Source: Clostridium bornimense
Lineage (GTDB): Bacteria > Bacillota > Clostridia > Clostridiales > Clostridiaceae
NCBI RefSeq assembly: GCF_000577895.1
Contig: NZ_HG917869.1
Coordinates: forward strand, 620,001 to 684,000
DNA: 64,000 bases
Reading direction: 5' to 3'
Below, in pieces: positions 22,763 through 33,099 of this stretch. The notes under the pieces were generated by a model. It saw only the letters and a list, made by a program, of their open reading frames with translations, did no database searches and was not told the DNA's origin. Within the stretch, counting starts at the first letter, position 1, and every line of letters starts with the position of its first letter. The translations under genes were made by a program, and so were the position numbers.

Positions 22763-24862
22763 TTATGCTATATTAAGAACTAGTTTTCTAAGGAGCATAA
22801 GATCCGTACTGTTAATTTTACCATCATCATTAATATCTGAATTTTCTTTACTTACATTAACATCTTTGCCTATAAGATACTGTTGTAATAATGCATAATC
22901 TAAGACATTAACACTTCCGTCACCATTAATATCTCCTTTTAAGATTTCAGTGTCTTCTAATTCTTCAGATAAAATTGCATATACTCCATTTGCAATAGCT
23001 ATAGAAGCCTCTGTCCAGAAACGATGATACTTAAAAACTGGAGCTTCATTATTTTTATAAGCATCTGAGATTTTATCAAAATCAGGATCATTTTTATATT
23101 TTGAACGAATATCTAAAAATTTAATTCCAGATTTAATCTCATCTCCATTAGCCATTTTTCCACTCCAACCTGATGGAACATAAACTTCTGTTTCAAAGAA
23201 TTTACTATAATCTTCCTTGCTCTCTTCTGCTGAATATCCTTTATCATCTTGATATAAATTCCACATACGATCTAATAATTCTTTTGATAAATCTTTAGCA
23301 TCTTTATCAAAAGTTCCATATTTCTTAGTAGCAGCACTATAGTATAAAAGAGTTTGAGCTACAGCTGCTGTTATTCCAAGATCTTTTCCATAAGACGCTA
23401 CCTTAACATGAAGATTTGGATTTCCTGTATAGGAACCAGTCCAATTATCTGGATTACCTGACCACTCTAATCTATCCGGAATCTCAAAGTCTCCATTCTC
23501 GTAAAGTTTTACAACAGATTTAATCCATTCTACCCACTTTTTCATAATATCCATTGCTTTTTTATCTCCAGTTTCATAAAGATATTCAGCAACACGTTCC
23601 ATAGACCACCCTTGCATTCCAAACCAGTTATTACTTGGTGGATCATGATAAACCGGCTTCCAATCATAGACCATTCCATAAAAAGTAGGCAAATCTGAAG
23701 GATATTTTTGATAACTTCCATCTTCTGTCATATAAGAATTAGTAGCACCTCCAGCAATAGCACCTTCACTTGATTGCAACCATTGATAAAATTCTAATTG
23801 ACGCTCTAAACTCTTTTTCCAATCTGATACCCCATTAGATGACTTTGGCTTAAAATTATCTACATTTGTTAATATCCATGCAGTCATAGGGTTTTGATAT
23901 CCGAAGTGATTGTGACTACAACCTATTTTCCATGCCCAATTTGCTTCTAGTCCTCCACCCCATGAATAATACCAAGATAATAGATAATGTTGACTTGTAT
24001 TAGAAGGTGAATCAGAACCTACTCCTATATTCTTAAAATATTTATCAAACATAGAATATCTTAAATAATCACCCATTTTAGAAGATTTACTTACCTCTTC
24101 ATCTACATTTTCTCCTTGTTCCTTAGCCCAAGCATCTGCCCAATAAGTGGCTTGTATAGCACGAGCATCAGCATCGGGAGCAATAGTATATCTCCATTGT
24201 TTTGCATAGCTATTATCACCAGTAAATAAGTCTAAAAAACCATTTTGCCCTCCCCATTTAAATTCTTCTATTGATGGATGCGGAATAGTTCTCCATACTG
24301 ATTCCATTGGTCCTCTTTGAAAAGTATTTATATAGACAGGAGCAGTATCATCACCATAGCCATACCAATTATCTACATCAAGTAACCAATGCATTCCATA
24401 CATTTCTGAAGATCCATAAGCGTTCTTTAATTCATAATTAATAGGATCTTGTCCAACAGAGGCGCCGAATTGTAGCTTAGTAGGATACTTATCTGGAGTT
24501 GGATATTCATTTGCTAATGTGGCAGGACTACTAGGATTATAAGCTTCAATACCATTTTGCCCTTTGCCATGAGGAATTATAAATGCTTCAGTTGATGCCC
24601 ATGAATCTTTAAAACTATCAAAATCTCCTGTAAGCTTACCATACATAGCTTCAAGCCATATATAATAACTAAAAGCTTCACTAGTAGTTTCATGACCATA
24701 GTCAGGTGCTTCACATATTAAAGTTTCTATTGAATGATAAGGAACTTTTAATGATTTACCATCTACATCAAATTTTTTAAAATATCCATTTTTTTCATCG
24801 TGTATTTTTTCCCACAGATCTATAAAACGGTCTTTATATTCTTTTTTTATTTTTTCTGACAT
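22763..24862 (-). CDS. Dockerin-bearing GH48 processive cellulase, no signal peptide
   Basis: This 699-residue protein is a full GH48 reducing-end cellobiohydrolase, normally the most abundant enzyme of clostridial cellulosomes. The family motif [20 protein letters not shown] carries the catalytic Glu, and [17 protein letters not shown] follows. A complete dockerin begins at residue 643 with two Ca-binding repeats ([11 protein letters not shown], then [10 protein letters not shown]). GH48 enzymes usually begin with a secretion signal followed by YKDRF. Here the protein starts [13 protein letters not shown], so the signal is cleanly absent. An AAGGAG site precedes the ATG, 21 bases after the preceding stop. 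Confidence 0.95.
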   Translation of the reverse strand: MSEKIKKEYKDRFIDLWEKIHDEKNGYFKKFDVDGKSLKVPYHSIETLICEAPDYGHETTSEAFSYYIWLEAMYGKLTGDFDSFKDSWASTEAFIIPHGKGQNGIEAYNPSSPATLANEYPTPDKYPTKLQFGASVGQDPINYELKNAYGSSEMYGMHWLLDVDNWYGYGDDTAPVYINTFQRGPMESVWRTIPHPSIEEFKWGGQNGFLDLFTGDNSYAKQWRYTIAPDADARAIQATYWADAWAKEQGENVDEEVSKSSKMGDYLRYSMFDKYFKNIGVGSDSPSNTSQHYLLSWYYSWGGGLEANWAWKIGCSHNHFGYQNPMTAWILTNVDNFKPKSSNGVSDWKKSLERQLEFYQWLQSSEGAIAGGATNSYMTEDGSYQKYPSDLPTFYGMVYDWKPVYHDPPSNNWFGMQGWSMERVAEYLYETGDKKAMDIMKKWVEWIKSVVKLYENGDFEIPDRLEWSGNPDNWTGSYTGNPNLHVKVASYGKDLGITAAVAQTLLYYSAATKKYGTFDKDAKDLSKELLDRMWNLYQDDKGYSAEESKEDYSKFFETEVYVPSGWSGKMANGDEIKSGIKFLDIRSKYKNDPDFDKISDAYKNNEAPVFKYHRFWTEASIAIANGVYAILSEELEDTEILKGDINGDGSVNVLDYALLQQYLIGKDVNVSKENSDINDDGKINSTDLMLLRKLVLNIA

Positions 24863-24883
24863 TAAAATTTCTCCTTTATCTTT

Positions 24884-27745
24884 TTAATTAAATTTGGAGA
24901 TTATTTTTACTAAAAATTTTCTAAGCAATAACAAATCTGAGCTATTAACCTTATTATCTTTATTTAAATCTCCTCTTGTTAAATCTATACTCTCTGTTTT
25001 TCCCAATACATATTTTTGCATAACTAAATAATCTAATACATTAATAGCTCCATCATTATTAACATCACCTAAAATACTTGTATTAATAGATTTCTCATTT
25101 AATTTTGCAGCAGTTTCTGAAAGAACTGTGGCCGTAGAACTTGGATAAACTATACGGAATCCATCATAATCTGGATAAAGATTACCATCATAACCTATCC
25201 CTGTTAGAATCCATGACATAAGTCCAGCACCATCATTATTGACTACTGTATCCCCCCATAGTTTATAAACTTCATCTTTATTAGACTTAACACCGAATTC
25301 CTCAAGAACTACTGGTTTATTTAAAGCTTTACCAGCATTGATATGATCCACTATCCAAGTAGTCCCCCATTCTACACTTCTATTCCATCCATCAGGATAT
25401 AAATGAAAAGTCCCAAAGTCTATGGTATCTATAGTCATAAGCCTATCAAAATCTACACCTTCACCACCACTATAATTCCAGTCACTACTATCTCTATTAA
25501 AGAAACCTTCATCTCCAATAGATACAAGATGATTCTTATCTATAGATTTTATAAACTCACTAATCTCTTTAGTCCAATTATAAATAGTGTCTCCAGATGG
25601 ATCACTTTGACATCTCGGTTCATTAGCAAGCTCAAAAGCCATAATAGTTGAATCATACATATACTGTTTACCAGTATATGTATTCACTCGTGTTAAAAAG
25701 TGTTTAATATACTTTTTAAATGCCTCCTTACATTGGCTATTTGTATAAAAATCATCATGTTTACTAGCACCAACCCATTTAATATACTGATTCATGCCAC
25801 CAAATTCATCCCAATTATTCACAAATGGCACTATCAATTTTATGCCATAATCACTAGCTTTTTTAACAACATAATCAAATTTTTTAAATCCATCTTCATC
25901 ATAAACTCCTAATGATGGTTGCATGACTACATCACTTTTGCTTTCACCATCAATAAATCCCCAAGTTCTCATCACCTTTAGTCCCATTGATTTAGCAGAA
26001 TTAAACACATCATCAACCATAGCATTTGGTGCAAAGGTTAAATAATAATTATTAGTACCTGCAAAATAAAAATTCTCATCGTTGATTTTAAATTTATTAC
26101 CATCAGTTACTACAAAATCAGTAGTATCAATTATAGAATTTACTCTGTTTAAAACTATATGACATGCTGTAAGCTTAGGAATGCTATAAGAAAATTTATT
26201 AGAATCGATGTTATTTATTTCTGGTAATTCTTTGATATCACTACTATTCTCATCAAAAGCCCATACTTTCCCACTAGTATATATTCCACTACCTTCTAAA
26301 TTAACATCTATTGTTATATCAGAATCATAATTTTTGTTTATAAGAATTATATGCAACTTAGAATCATCAGTACTATCTAATGATGCATATACAGAAGAAT
26401 TTTCAATATCAGAAGTGTCACTTTTAACGTGTATATCACCGTAAGTTGATTTTTTGCCATCATAATTTCTATATAAATTATAAGCAGCCTGAATATAATT
26501 AGTATCTCCACTTAAAGGCCAATAACTAGTTAAATATACGCCTTCGTTAGCAAATATACCAAAGCTATCTGCTTGAGCTATTCCACCAGATATATGATCT
26601 GCGCCGCCAAAATTATATTCAAGTATTGATAGTTTTGTATCAGGATAATATTTTTCGATAGAAGATTTCATTTTCGGTATTATAGGAATAAATTCTTTGC
26701 GATACTTCCCAATCCAACTATCTTCAACATAACTTGAATCCCAAAGAGTTCTAGGGGCTTGTATCCGTGCCTTATTACATTCAATATTTGTAATATCACT
26801 ACCAAAAACTACTCTAGATCCACCACCAGTAGCTTCTGAATAATAATTAAAAGCAAATACATCTAAAAGACGCCTATTATCATTATCACTAGCTTTTTTC
26901 ATTTCATCTAAATAATAATCTACAAACCAATCATAATCTCCTTTTACTTCTGACCAGTCAGGAGCTTCTTGCAAACTTTCATAAGCTGTCATTCCATATA
27001 ATATAGGGCCAAAAGTTTCCGCAGAATTATCTAAATCTTTAATCATTTTTGCTGTATCAGTAGATTTCTCAATTAACTCTGAGCATTTCACTTTTTCTGG
27101 GTGTATTCTTGGGTGCGTTTCTGCCCATAACCCAGGCTCATTATCAAGACAATAGCCTTTTATTCCATTTATTGTTGAAGCATCACCATACTTATTTAAT
27201 AAGAAATTTATAAATTCATCCATATAAACATAATCATCATTTAAATCTGGTGATGATGAATATTCTTCACTATTTCTATTAATGGTTTTTACCCATCTAG
27301 ATGATGGTGCAGTTTCCTCTTCTGTGACAATTCCATCCTTATCTTTAGATACATATCCAGCCATTTGAACTGTTACAAATGAATATGGAATATTATTAGT
27401 TATACAATGTTCCTTAAAATTAGTTACAACTTTCCCTGGTATATTTTCTTCACTTTCCGGTATATTCATAGTTAAATAATTATCACTATAATGCATCCAG
27501 TCTTTTCCTGCATTAGAAGCATTATTTTCCCAGTTATATCCCGTAAATCTATTGCCACCTAATCTACAAGCTGTAGCAACTGATGGAATAGTACCTTCAT
27601 TATTTAAAAAATCATAATTTATTCCATAAATATAAGGACTTATATTTTTTATATCTTCTTCGGTGTTTATAGTTATATTAATATTATTTAAAGTACTCCT
27701 ATAAGAAGTTTTCTTTAACAAATTAAATACATTTTTTATCTTCAT
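24884..27745 (-). CDS. Bifunctional GH44 - GH5 enzyme with dockerin, no signal peptide
   Basis: The protein has about 953 residues. The GH44 domain (about 15-520) shows ISPYIYGINYDF, RLGGNRFTGYNWENN, LDNEPGLWAETH (acid/base Glu) and LSILEYNFGG (nucleophile Glu). A GH5 domain of mannanase type (about 540-880) follows, with GLKVMRTWGF, FELANEPRC and VVLEEFGVK. The dockerin begins at residue 893. Expected substrates are cellulose or xyloglucan (GH44) and mannan (GH5). I chose the ATG at 27745 because GGGAGAG lies upstream; a frame-extending TTG at 27772 lies inside a hairpin. The N-terminus MKIKNVFNLLKKTSYRS lacks a hydrophobic core. Third gene of the operon. Confidence 0.9.
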   Translation of the reverse strand: MKIKNVFNLLKKTSYRSTLNNINITINTEEDIKNISPYIYGINYDFLNNEGTIPSVATACRLGGNRFTGYNWENNASNAGKDWMHYSDNYLTMNIPESEENIPGKVVTNFKEHCITNNIPYSFVTVQMAGYVSKDKDGIVTEEETAPSSRWVKTINRNSEEYSSSPDLNDDYVYMDEFINFLLNKYGDASTINGIKGYCLDNEPGLWAETHPRIHPEKVKCSELIEKSTDTAKMIKDLDNSAETFGPILYGMTAYESLQEAPDWSEVKGDYDWFVDYYLDEMKKASDNDNRRLLDVFAFNYYSEATGGGSRVVFGSDITNIECNKARIQAPRTLWDSSYVEDSWIGKYRKEFIPIIPKMKSSIEKYYPDTKLSILEYNFGGADHISGGIAQADSFGIFANEGVYLTSYWPLSGDTNYIQAAYNLYRNYDGKKSTYGDIHVKSDTSDIENSSVYASLDSTDDSKLHIILINKNYDSDITIDVNLEGSGIYTSGKVWAFDENSSDIKELPEINNIDSNKFSYSIPKLTACHIVLNRVNSIIDTTDFVVTDGNKFKINDENFYFAGTNNYYLTFAPNAMVDDVFNSAKSMGLKVMRTWGFIDGESKSDVVMQPSLGVYDEDGFKKFDYVVKKASDYGIKLIVPFVNNWDEFGGMNQYIKWVGASKHDDFYTNSQCKEAFKKYIKHFLTRVNTYTGKQYMYDSTIMAFELANEPRCQSDPSGDTIYNWTKEISEFIKSIDKNHLVSIGDEGFFNRDSSDWNYSGGEGVDFDRLMTIDTIDFGTFHLYPDGWNRSVEWGTTWIVDHINAGKALNKPVVLEEFGVKSNKDEVYKLWGDTVVNNDGAGLMSWILTGIGYDGNLYPDYDGFRIVYPSSTATVLSETAAKLNEKSINTSILGDVNNDGAINVLDYLVMQKYVLGKTESIDLTRGDLNKDNKVNSSDLLLLRKFLVKIISKFN

Positions 27746-27764
27746 AAATTCTCTCCCATAATCA

Positions 27765-27792
27765 GTGCACAATGCCTTAAGGCAAAGTGCAC
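27765..27792 (-). promoter_or_regulatory. Intra-operon hairpin after the scaffoldin gene
   Basis: GTGCAC-AAT-GCCTTAAGGC-AAA-GTGCAC forms a symmetrical hairpin in the gap between the scaffoldin stop and the GH44-GH5 ribosome binding site. Stem-loops in such gaps are known to tune mRNA stability and subunit ratios in clostridial cellulosome operons. That role is inferred here. Confidence 0.5.
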
Positions 27793-27803
27793 AAATTTAT
27801 TAA

Positions 27804-30404
27804 TTAACCTATTTCTATTGAACCTTCATTGAAAATAATCTCTAAAGTTTTACCATCATAATCAGCAAAATTAATATCACCACTTGTAGTAATACTTGTT
27901 TTTTGAGCTGAAGCATTTTCTTTTATTGTGAAAGTTATATTCACTAAATCACCATCTTCTTTAATTAGATCATTTCCATAAGCCTCAAAATCTATAAAAG
28001 TTACATAAATTAAATTACTACTAGTATTAACATTATATTTAAAGTTTAAATTAGGATTTGTAACTATACTACCAGCAGATACTGAAGTTACATCTAAAAT
28101 ACTACCATCATATTTTATTTTGAAATCAAAATTTGCTATACCACTATCAGGTGTATTTTTTAATACTACTGGTACAATTACTACATCTCCTGCTTTTCCC
28201 TTAGTAGATTCGATAGTGGCAGTAAACTTATCATCTACTATAGGTGGAACTTCCTTTTCTAATATTGTTATTACACTATTTTTAAAAGTTGTAGTATATA
28301 CTACACTATTAATATCAGCAAAAACTCCATCATCAGAAACCTTTAATTCTGTAGTCCCTATAGTAGCATCTTCTTTTATTGATAACTGAACATTTAGAAT
28401 AGTACCATCAGAACTTATTGCCTCTAAACCATCTCCTGTTGAATCACAATACATAACATAAATTGTTCCAGATACCTCATCTATATGACTAACAAAAGTT
28501 AGAGTAGGATTAATTGCAACTTCACCTGCAGATACACTTACATTCTCAAAAAGAGAAGCATCATAACTTAAAGCAAAATTGAAAGCATTTAATTTGTCTT
28601 TATCTATACCTGATACTACAACCGGTATTATTATTTTTGAACCTTGATTACCAGAAATAGAAGTGATTTCTACAGAAAGTTTCTTTTCATCGATAGGTGG
28701 TACCTCTTTTTCTTTGATTTCAATTACACCTAACACAAAGTCTACTTCATAAACTTTCATATCAATATCTGCAAAGACACCTTTATCTTCAACTGAAATC
28801 TCTGAAGTTCCAGATTTAGCATCAGATTTTATAGTTACTGTTATACTCATAAAAATACCATCTGTTTTTATTGCTTCTAATCCCTCTCCTGTAGAGTCAC
28901 AATACATAACATAAATTAAACCATTTTCTGCATCAACATTATAAACAAAAGTAAGCTCTTCATTTACACAAATATCTCCAGCTTCTACTTCTACATTTTC
29001 AAATATCTCTTTATCATATTTTAAAGTAAAATTATTAGCATTTAATCCCTTAGTAGTAATACCACTTATTGTTACTGGAATTGTGATTGTATCACCTGCT
29101 GTTGCTTCTTTTGAATCAATAGTAACTATTAAACTATCTTTTGGTGGAATATCTTTAGGTTTCACTGTTAATGTCAATATTTTTGAACTACCAGCACTAA
29201 AATTAAATGTTAATAGTACAGTTCCAGCTTTAAGAGCCTCTAGATAACTTTTATTTAAAATCACTACATTTTCTTTTATAATAAAATCTTCATTTTCAAC
29301 TAATCCTTCTATACCTTTAAAAGTGTTACCATTAAAGGTAATAGTTATAGTTATATCTTCTGGAGAATTCAGATCTACTATAGCTTTAGATGGTGATATT
29401 TCAGAATCTAAAATAACTACTGATCCATTTGGTTCAACTCCCCATAAAAGTTTTCCATCTACATATCCAGTAATTTTACTCCATTCAACATAATTAGATG
29501 AAGTACTATTAAAAGAATAGTCATTGCTTTGATCAAAATTTGACCAATCAATTTTTGCAAATCTAATTTGTGCTTCTAATATATCACCAGCTTCTAAAGA
29601 ACCAGCATTAGTATCAAAAGAGATCTCTAGATAACTATCTACGCTCTTTTCACTTGGAGTGAATGAACCAAAAGTTCCTAATACACTGCTTGTTATTGCC
29701 TTATATCCACCAGTTGTGATGCTAGCATGATCACACCAGAATTTTTGTAACTTATCACTATCACTAGTAAAATAATATCTTAATTTCAATTTTGAAAGAT
29801 CTATATCAACACTACCAATATTGGTAACCTTAATTTTAGGTGTGATTGAATTAGAAGTAGTTAAAGTATTAATATTAAACATTTCTACTTTAATTTTAGG
29901 AGATAGTTCTCCAGGAGGAATAATTACTTCTTCTGTTGGGACTTCACCACTTACTACTATATCTTTTACTAACAAAATCGCTTTATCCCAATCCACTAGT
30001 TCAGTTGCTGAACTATTAAAAGAGTAATCATTATTTTGATTATAGTTTGTCCAATCTGTTTTAGCAAAACGCCATTGAATTTCTACTGTTCCTCCAGACG
30101 GAAGAACTGGTGCACCGGTTTTAAATTCGATTTCAAGATAATAATCTGCACCCTTTACAACTGTATCTAACTTATAAAAAGTTCCTGTAACTTTATCAGT
30201 TATTGAAATGCTATTATATCCAACATTCATAGACGAATAATCACACCAAAAGCTTTGTTCTCTTTTGCTATCTATGGTGTAATAATATCTAATTTTTATA
30301 TCTGATAAATTTACTGAGTTTGAATCAGTATTAATAATTTTAAACTTACCACTTACTACATTGCTAGATGTTGAATTATTTATATTGAACATCTGTAATT
30401 TCAT
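27804..30404 (-). CDS. Cellulosome scaffoldin CBM3-CBM3-X2-Coh-Coh-Coh, no signal peptide
   Basis: The 866-residue protein holds two tandem family 3 cellulose-binding modules (1-150 and 170-328; both with RYY(Y/F)T, FWCD and NDYSFNS). An X2 Ig-like module (330-420, starting around LDSEISPSKA) and three type I cohesins (about 425-570, 575-718, 722-866) follow. Cohesins 1 and 2 are close to each other (both LTFV and IYVMYCDSTG); the third diverges (IYVTFIDFEAYG). The protein begins MKLQMFNINNS inside the first CBM3, with no signal peptide. It has no S-layer domain, sortase motif or type II dockerin. The ribosome binding site lies in the last codons of GH74, and the genes are 4 bases apart, so they are translationally coupled. 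Confidence 0.94.
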   Translation of the reverse strand: MKLQMFNINNSTSSNVVSGKFKIINTDSNSVNLSDIKIRYYYTIDSKREQSFWCDYSSMNVGYNSISITDKVTGTFYKLDTVVKGADYYLEIEFKTGAPVLPSGGTVEIQWRFAKTDWTNYNQNNDYSFNSSATELVDWDKAILLVKDIVVSGEVPTEEVIIPPGELSPKIKVEMFNINTLTTSNSITPKIKVTNIGSVDIDLSKLKLRYYFTSDSDKLQKFWCDHASITTGGYKAITSSVLGTFGSFTPSEKSVDSYLEISFDTNAGSLEAGDILEAQIRFAKIDWSNFDQSNDYSFNSTSSNYVEWSKITGYVDGKLLWGVEPNGSVVILDSEISPSKAIVDLNSPEDITITITFNGNTFKGIEGLVENEDFIIKENVVILNKSYLEALKAGTVLLTFNFSAGSSKILTLTVKPKDIPPKDSLIVTIDSKEATAGDTITIPVTISGITTKGLNANNFTLKYDKEIFENVEVEAGDICVNEELTFVYNVDAENGLIYVMYCDSTGEGLEAIKTDGIFMSITVTIKSDAKSGTSEISVEDKGVFADIDMKVYEVDFVLGVIEIKEKEVPPIDEKKLSVEITSISGNQGSKIIIPVVVSGIDKDKLNAFNFALSYDASLFENVSVSAGEVAINPTLTFVSHIDEVSGTIYVMYCDSTGDGLEAISSDGTILNVQLSIKEDATIGTTELKVSDDGVFADINSVVYTTTFKNSVITILEKEVPPIVDDKFTATIESTKGKAGDVVIVPVVLKNTPDSGIANFDFKIKYDGSILDVTSVSAGSIVTNPNLNFKYNVNTSSNLIYVTFIDFEAYGNDLIKEDGDLVNITFTIKENASAQKTSITTSGDINFADYDGKTLEIIFNEGSIEIG

Positions 30405-30408
30405 ATAT

Positions 30409-32886
30409 CTAATCTCCTTCTATTTTTATACCAATGATATTTTTTCTTAATAGCATTAGGTCCGTGCTGTTTACCTTATTATCTTGGTTTAAATCGCTAT
30501 TTTGGAGATTTATTTCATAGTCAGTTTTACCTAATAAATATCTTTGGAGTAATGTATAATCTATTACATTTATATCTCCATCATTATTTATATCTCCGTA
30601 ATTTACCTTCTTTTGTATATCTCCATATATAATTCCACGACCATTAGTAGCTAAATAAACACGGCCATATACTCTGGGATCTCCAGTTATATCTGAATTA
30701 GCAACACCATATTGATGATACTCATCATTAATTCTAGTCCAACTTCTTCCTTCATCATCTGAACGAAATATGCCACGAATATCATTAATCTTTGCATTAC
30801 TATATAGGGACATATAGTCTTTTCCATTTGATTTTTTTCCAAAGCCAATAGTATCAGCTTCCTGTACATTTGATAATTTTAAAAATGTATCCCCAGAATC
30901 AACAGAATGCCATACACCATATGCCCCATCCTTACTACCACCACATAGCCAAATATCACCTTCAACACCAGGAAGAACTTTAAATTTACAACTACCAGTA
31001 GTAGGTAAACCATCAGCCTCAGTGGCATTAAAATTAGCTCCACCATCGTTACTAACGTAGAAAACTCCATTATAAAATCCATAGAATTTCTTTGGATTTA
31101 CTCTATCTGACGCTATAATAGCTCCATTAGGAATGTCTTTAGATTCAATCCATGAACTACCATTATCCTTTGAAAAACAAACTGCTTTATTTCCGTTTCC
31201 ACTTGGACTCCACAAAACTATAGATCCATCAGCAGCTGAAGCAATTGATCCGCCTGCATCGCCTTTTATTCCACTGATATCATTGCCTTGAAACCAGTTT
31301 TTGCCCCCATCATAGGAAAATCCACAACTTTTCACTATATTTTTATCACTATCATTAACATTCCCACTTCGAACAATAAAATTAGGCGCAAGTTCTGCAT
31401 AATCCATACTTACTGTATTGAAATTAGGCGTTGTCATCATCTTATCTGGAGCCTTATCTAAATCATCATGACAAAATCCGCATACATCAGCCATTCCACT
31501 TAATAGATGTGCACCTGTAGGTGGACTTATAAGTGTTAATACAGATGTCTCTTCTATTCCATTAGCTTTAACCTCAATGGTTATCTTTTCGCCTCTATCT
31601 AAATTTGTGACATCATCAGAACCATATACTGTTGCCCCTGTTCCATACATCATGCGATTAGAATCAAATGGGTCAATTGATATTCCTCCAGTCATCCATC
31701 CAAGCTTCGGTGATATTTCTGGCATTGATTTCTGTACTCCCCAATCTAACCAAGGTGCCTTAGATATATCTTGCACATAATTTAACTTACGATTTGGATA
31801 TCCATCCCAAGACCAAAGTTCAGACCAACTGTTTCCTCCATCAATACTTCTATATATTCTAGTATCTGGCCACCAAGAATTTAAACTAGTAACCATAATA
31901 ATGTTAGGATTGTTCTTATCTACTGCTAATCCACCATATCCAAAGTAATTATCATCACTACTAGATGGTATAGGACTTATATTTGTCCATTGACCTGTAT
32001 TAGTATTATATTTCCATACATCACCTTTTGTACCATCATAAGGACCTGCATCATTACTATAAGTTATATATAAAAATCCATCAGAAGATAATATTCCATG
32101 ATGAGGTAAAAAGGCACGTGGAATAACGTTCTTTGTATTTTCATCTATAATAGTCCAACTAGATTGATTTTCTAAAGTAGGTTGTCCATCTAAAGGAAAC
32201 CAAGTTTCTCCTCCATCAATAGTCTTATATATACTTTTCTTAGTATCAGCTACTCCTACATAAATAGTTTGTGTTGCTTTACCTTTTGATCCTGTTGAAG
32301 AATCAAAAGTAACCCAGACAACACCAGTTTGATCATTAAAATTAGGATCTCTATAATCCCCTGTATATTTAAAACTTTCTACCTTTGACCATGTTTCACC
32401 AAAATCCTTACTTTTCCATAGTCCATGTCCATTATGAGTACCTAAAAAAAGAATACTATTATCATTGGGATCTATGGCTAAACGTTCTCCCATAGATCTA
32501 CCTGGCATATTTCCACCTGTAGGAAATGGTAATTCTATTACTCTAAAAGTATCTCCTTTATCAACAGATTTTAATATGGCACCATTACCTGACCATCCAT
32601 TAGTATAGGTTCCAGCTAGTACATATAATCTATTCGGTTCCAAGGAATCTGTAGCTAAACTCTCGCACCCCATATAATTCCAATCATCGAATCCTATCCA
32701 ATCAGTTAGAGAAGTCCACTCCTCTTTTGAGGAATCTAATCGATAAACTCCACCCATATCAGTCCTAATAAAAACTAAATTTTTTTCACTTTCGTTAAAA
32801 ATGATAGCAGGAATAAAACCTCCTCCGCCTCCTGTTTTGACATTTTTCCACAAATAGTTATTTAATTCATTGTTATTTTCATTCAT
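30409..32886 (-). CDS. Dockerin-bearing GH74 xyloglucanase, no signal peptide
   Basis: This 825-residue protein is a GH74 twin beta-propeller endo-xyloglucanase, recognised by TGGGGGFIPAIIFN and RTDMGGVYRLD at the N-terminus and many Asp-box repeats (SxDxGxTW type). A dockerin starts at residue 764 (NVIDYTLLQRY, then [10 protein letters not shown]). The start MNENNNELNNYLWKNV is hydrophilic, and a TAA lies in frame 18 bases upstream, so no signal peptide can be encoded. First gene of the five-gene operon. Its start has only a weak GAG-type ribosome binding site, unlike the strong sites of the downstream genes. Confidence 0.93.
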   Translation of the reverse strand: MNENNNELNNYLWKNVKTGGGGGFIPAIIFNESEKNLVFIRTDMGGVYRLDSSKEEWTSLTDWIGFDDWNYMGCESLATDSLEPNRLYVLAGTYTNGWSGNGAILKSVDKGDTFRVIELPFPTGGNMPGRSMGERLAIDPNDNSILFLGTHNGHGLWKSKDFGETWSKVESFKYTGDYRDPNFNDQTGVVWVTFDSSTGSKGKATQTIYVGVADTKKSIYKTIDGGETWFPLDGQPTLENQSSWTIIDENTKNVIPRAFLPHHGILSSDGFLYITYSNDAGPYDGTKGDVWKYNTNTGQWTNISPIPSSSDDNYFGYGGLAVDKNNPNIIMVTSLNSWWPDTRIYRSIDGGNSWSELWSWDGYPNRKLNYVQDISKAPWLDWGVQKSMPEISPKLGWMTGGISIDPFDSNRMMYGTGATVYGSDDVTNLDRGEKITIEVKANGIEETSVLTLISPPTGAHLLSGMADVCGFCHDDLDKAPDKMMTTPNFNTVSMDYAELAPNFIVRSGNVNDSDKNIVKSCGFSYDGGKNWFQGNDISGIKGDAGGSIASAADGSIVLWSPSGNGNKAVCFSKDNGSSWIESKDIPNGAIIASDRVNPKKFYGFYNGVFYVSNDGGANFNATEADGLPTTGSCKFKVLPGVEGDIWLCGGSKDGAYGVWHSVDSGDTFLKLSNVQEADTIGFGKKSNGKDYMSLYSNAKINDIRGIFRSDDEGRSWTRINDEYHQYGVANSDITGDPRVYGRVYLATNGRGIIYGDIQKKVNYGDINNDGDINVIDYTLLQRYLLGKTDYEINLQNSDLNQDNKVNSTDLMLLRKNIIGIKIEGD

Positions 32887-32920
32887 TACTAAATTCTCAA
32901 TTTAATTATTGTCAATAATT

Positions 32921-32947
32921 ATTACTATGATAAAAATGATTTTATGT
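32921..32947 (-). promoter_or_regulatory. Weak SigK-like promoter candidate for the cellulosome operon
   Basis: On the minus strand, TTCAC is followed after 16 bases (from AC) by CATAGTAAT, about 35 bases before the GH74 start. The SigK consensus is AC-N16/17-CATANNNTA; the CATA core and spacing fit and the final TA is displaced by one base. I saw no equally good SigA promoter. In such AT-rich DNA this remains weak evidence. Confidence 0.3.
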
Positions 32948-33099
32948 GAATAAATTGACTATTCATATTACATAATCTTAAAAATAAAACATATGAATTT
33001 CTTAAAATATAAACGTTTTCTTAATGTTTTTTTATTTCTTTTCATCTTAAACACAAGATGATATAATCTTTGTTAAATATGTTAAATTACGGAGGTATT

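Noticed and set aside
27746-27772. Upstream TTG start for the GH44-GH5 gene (adding MCTDYGREF)
   Set aside because: The TTG is inside the hairpin with no ribosome site, and the ATG at 27745 has GGGAGAG at proper spacing. The extension would not supply a signal peptide either.
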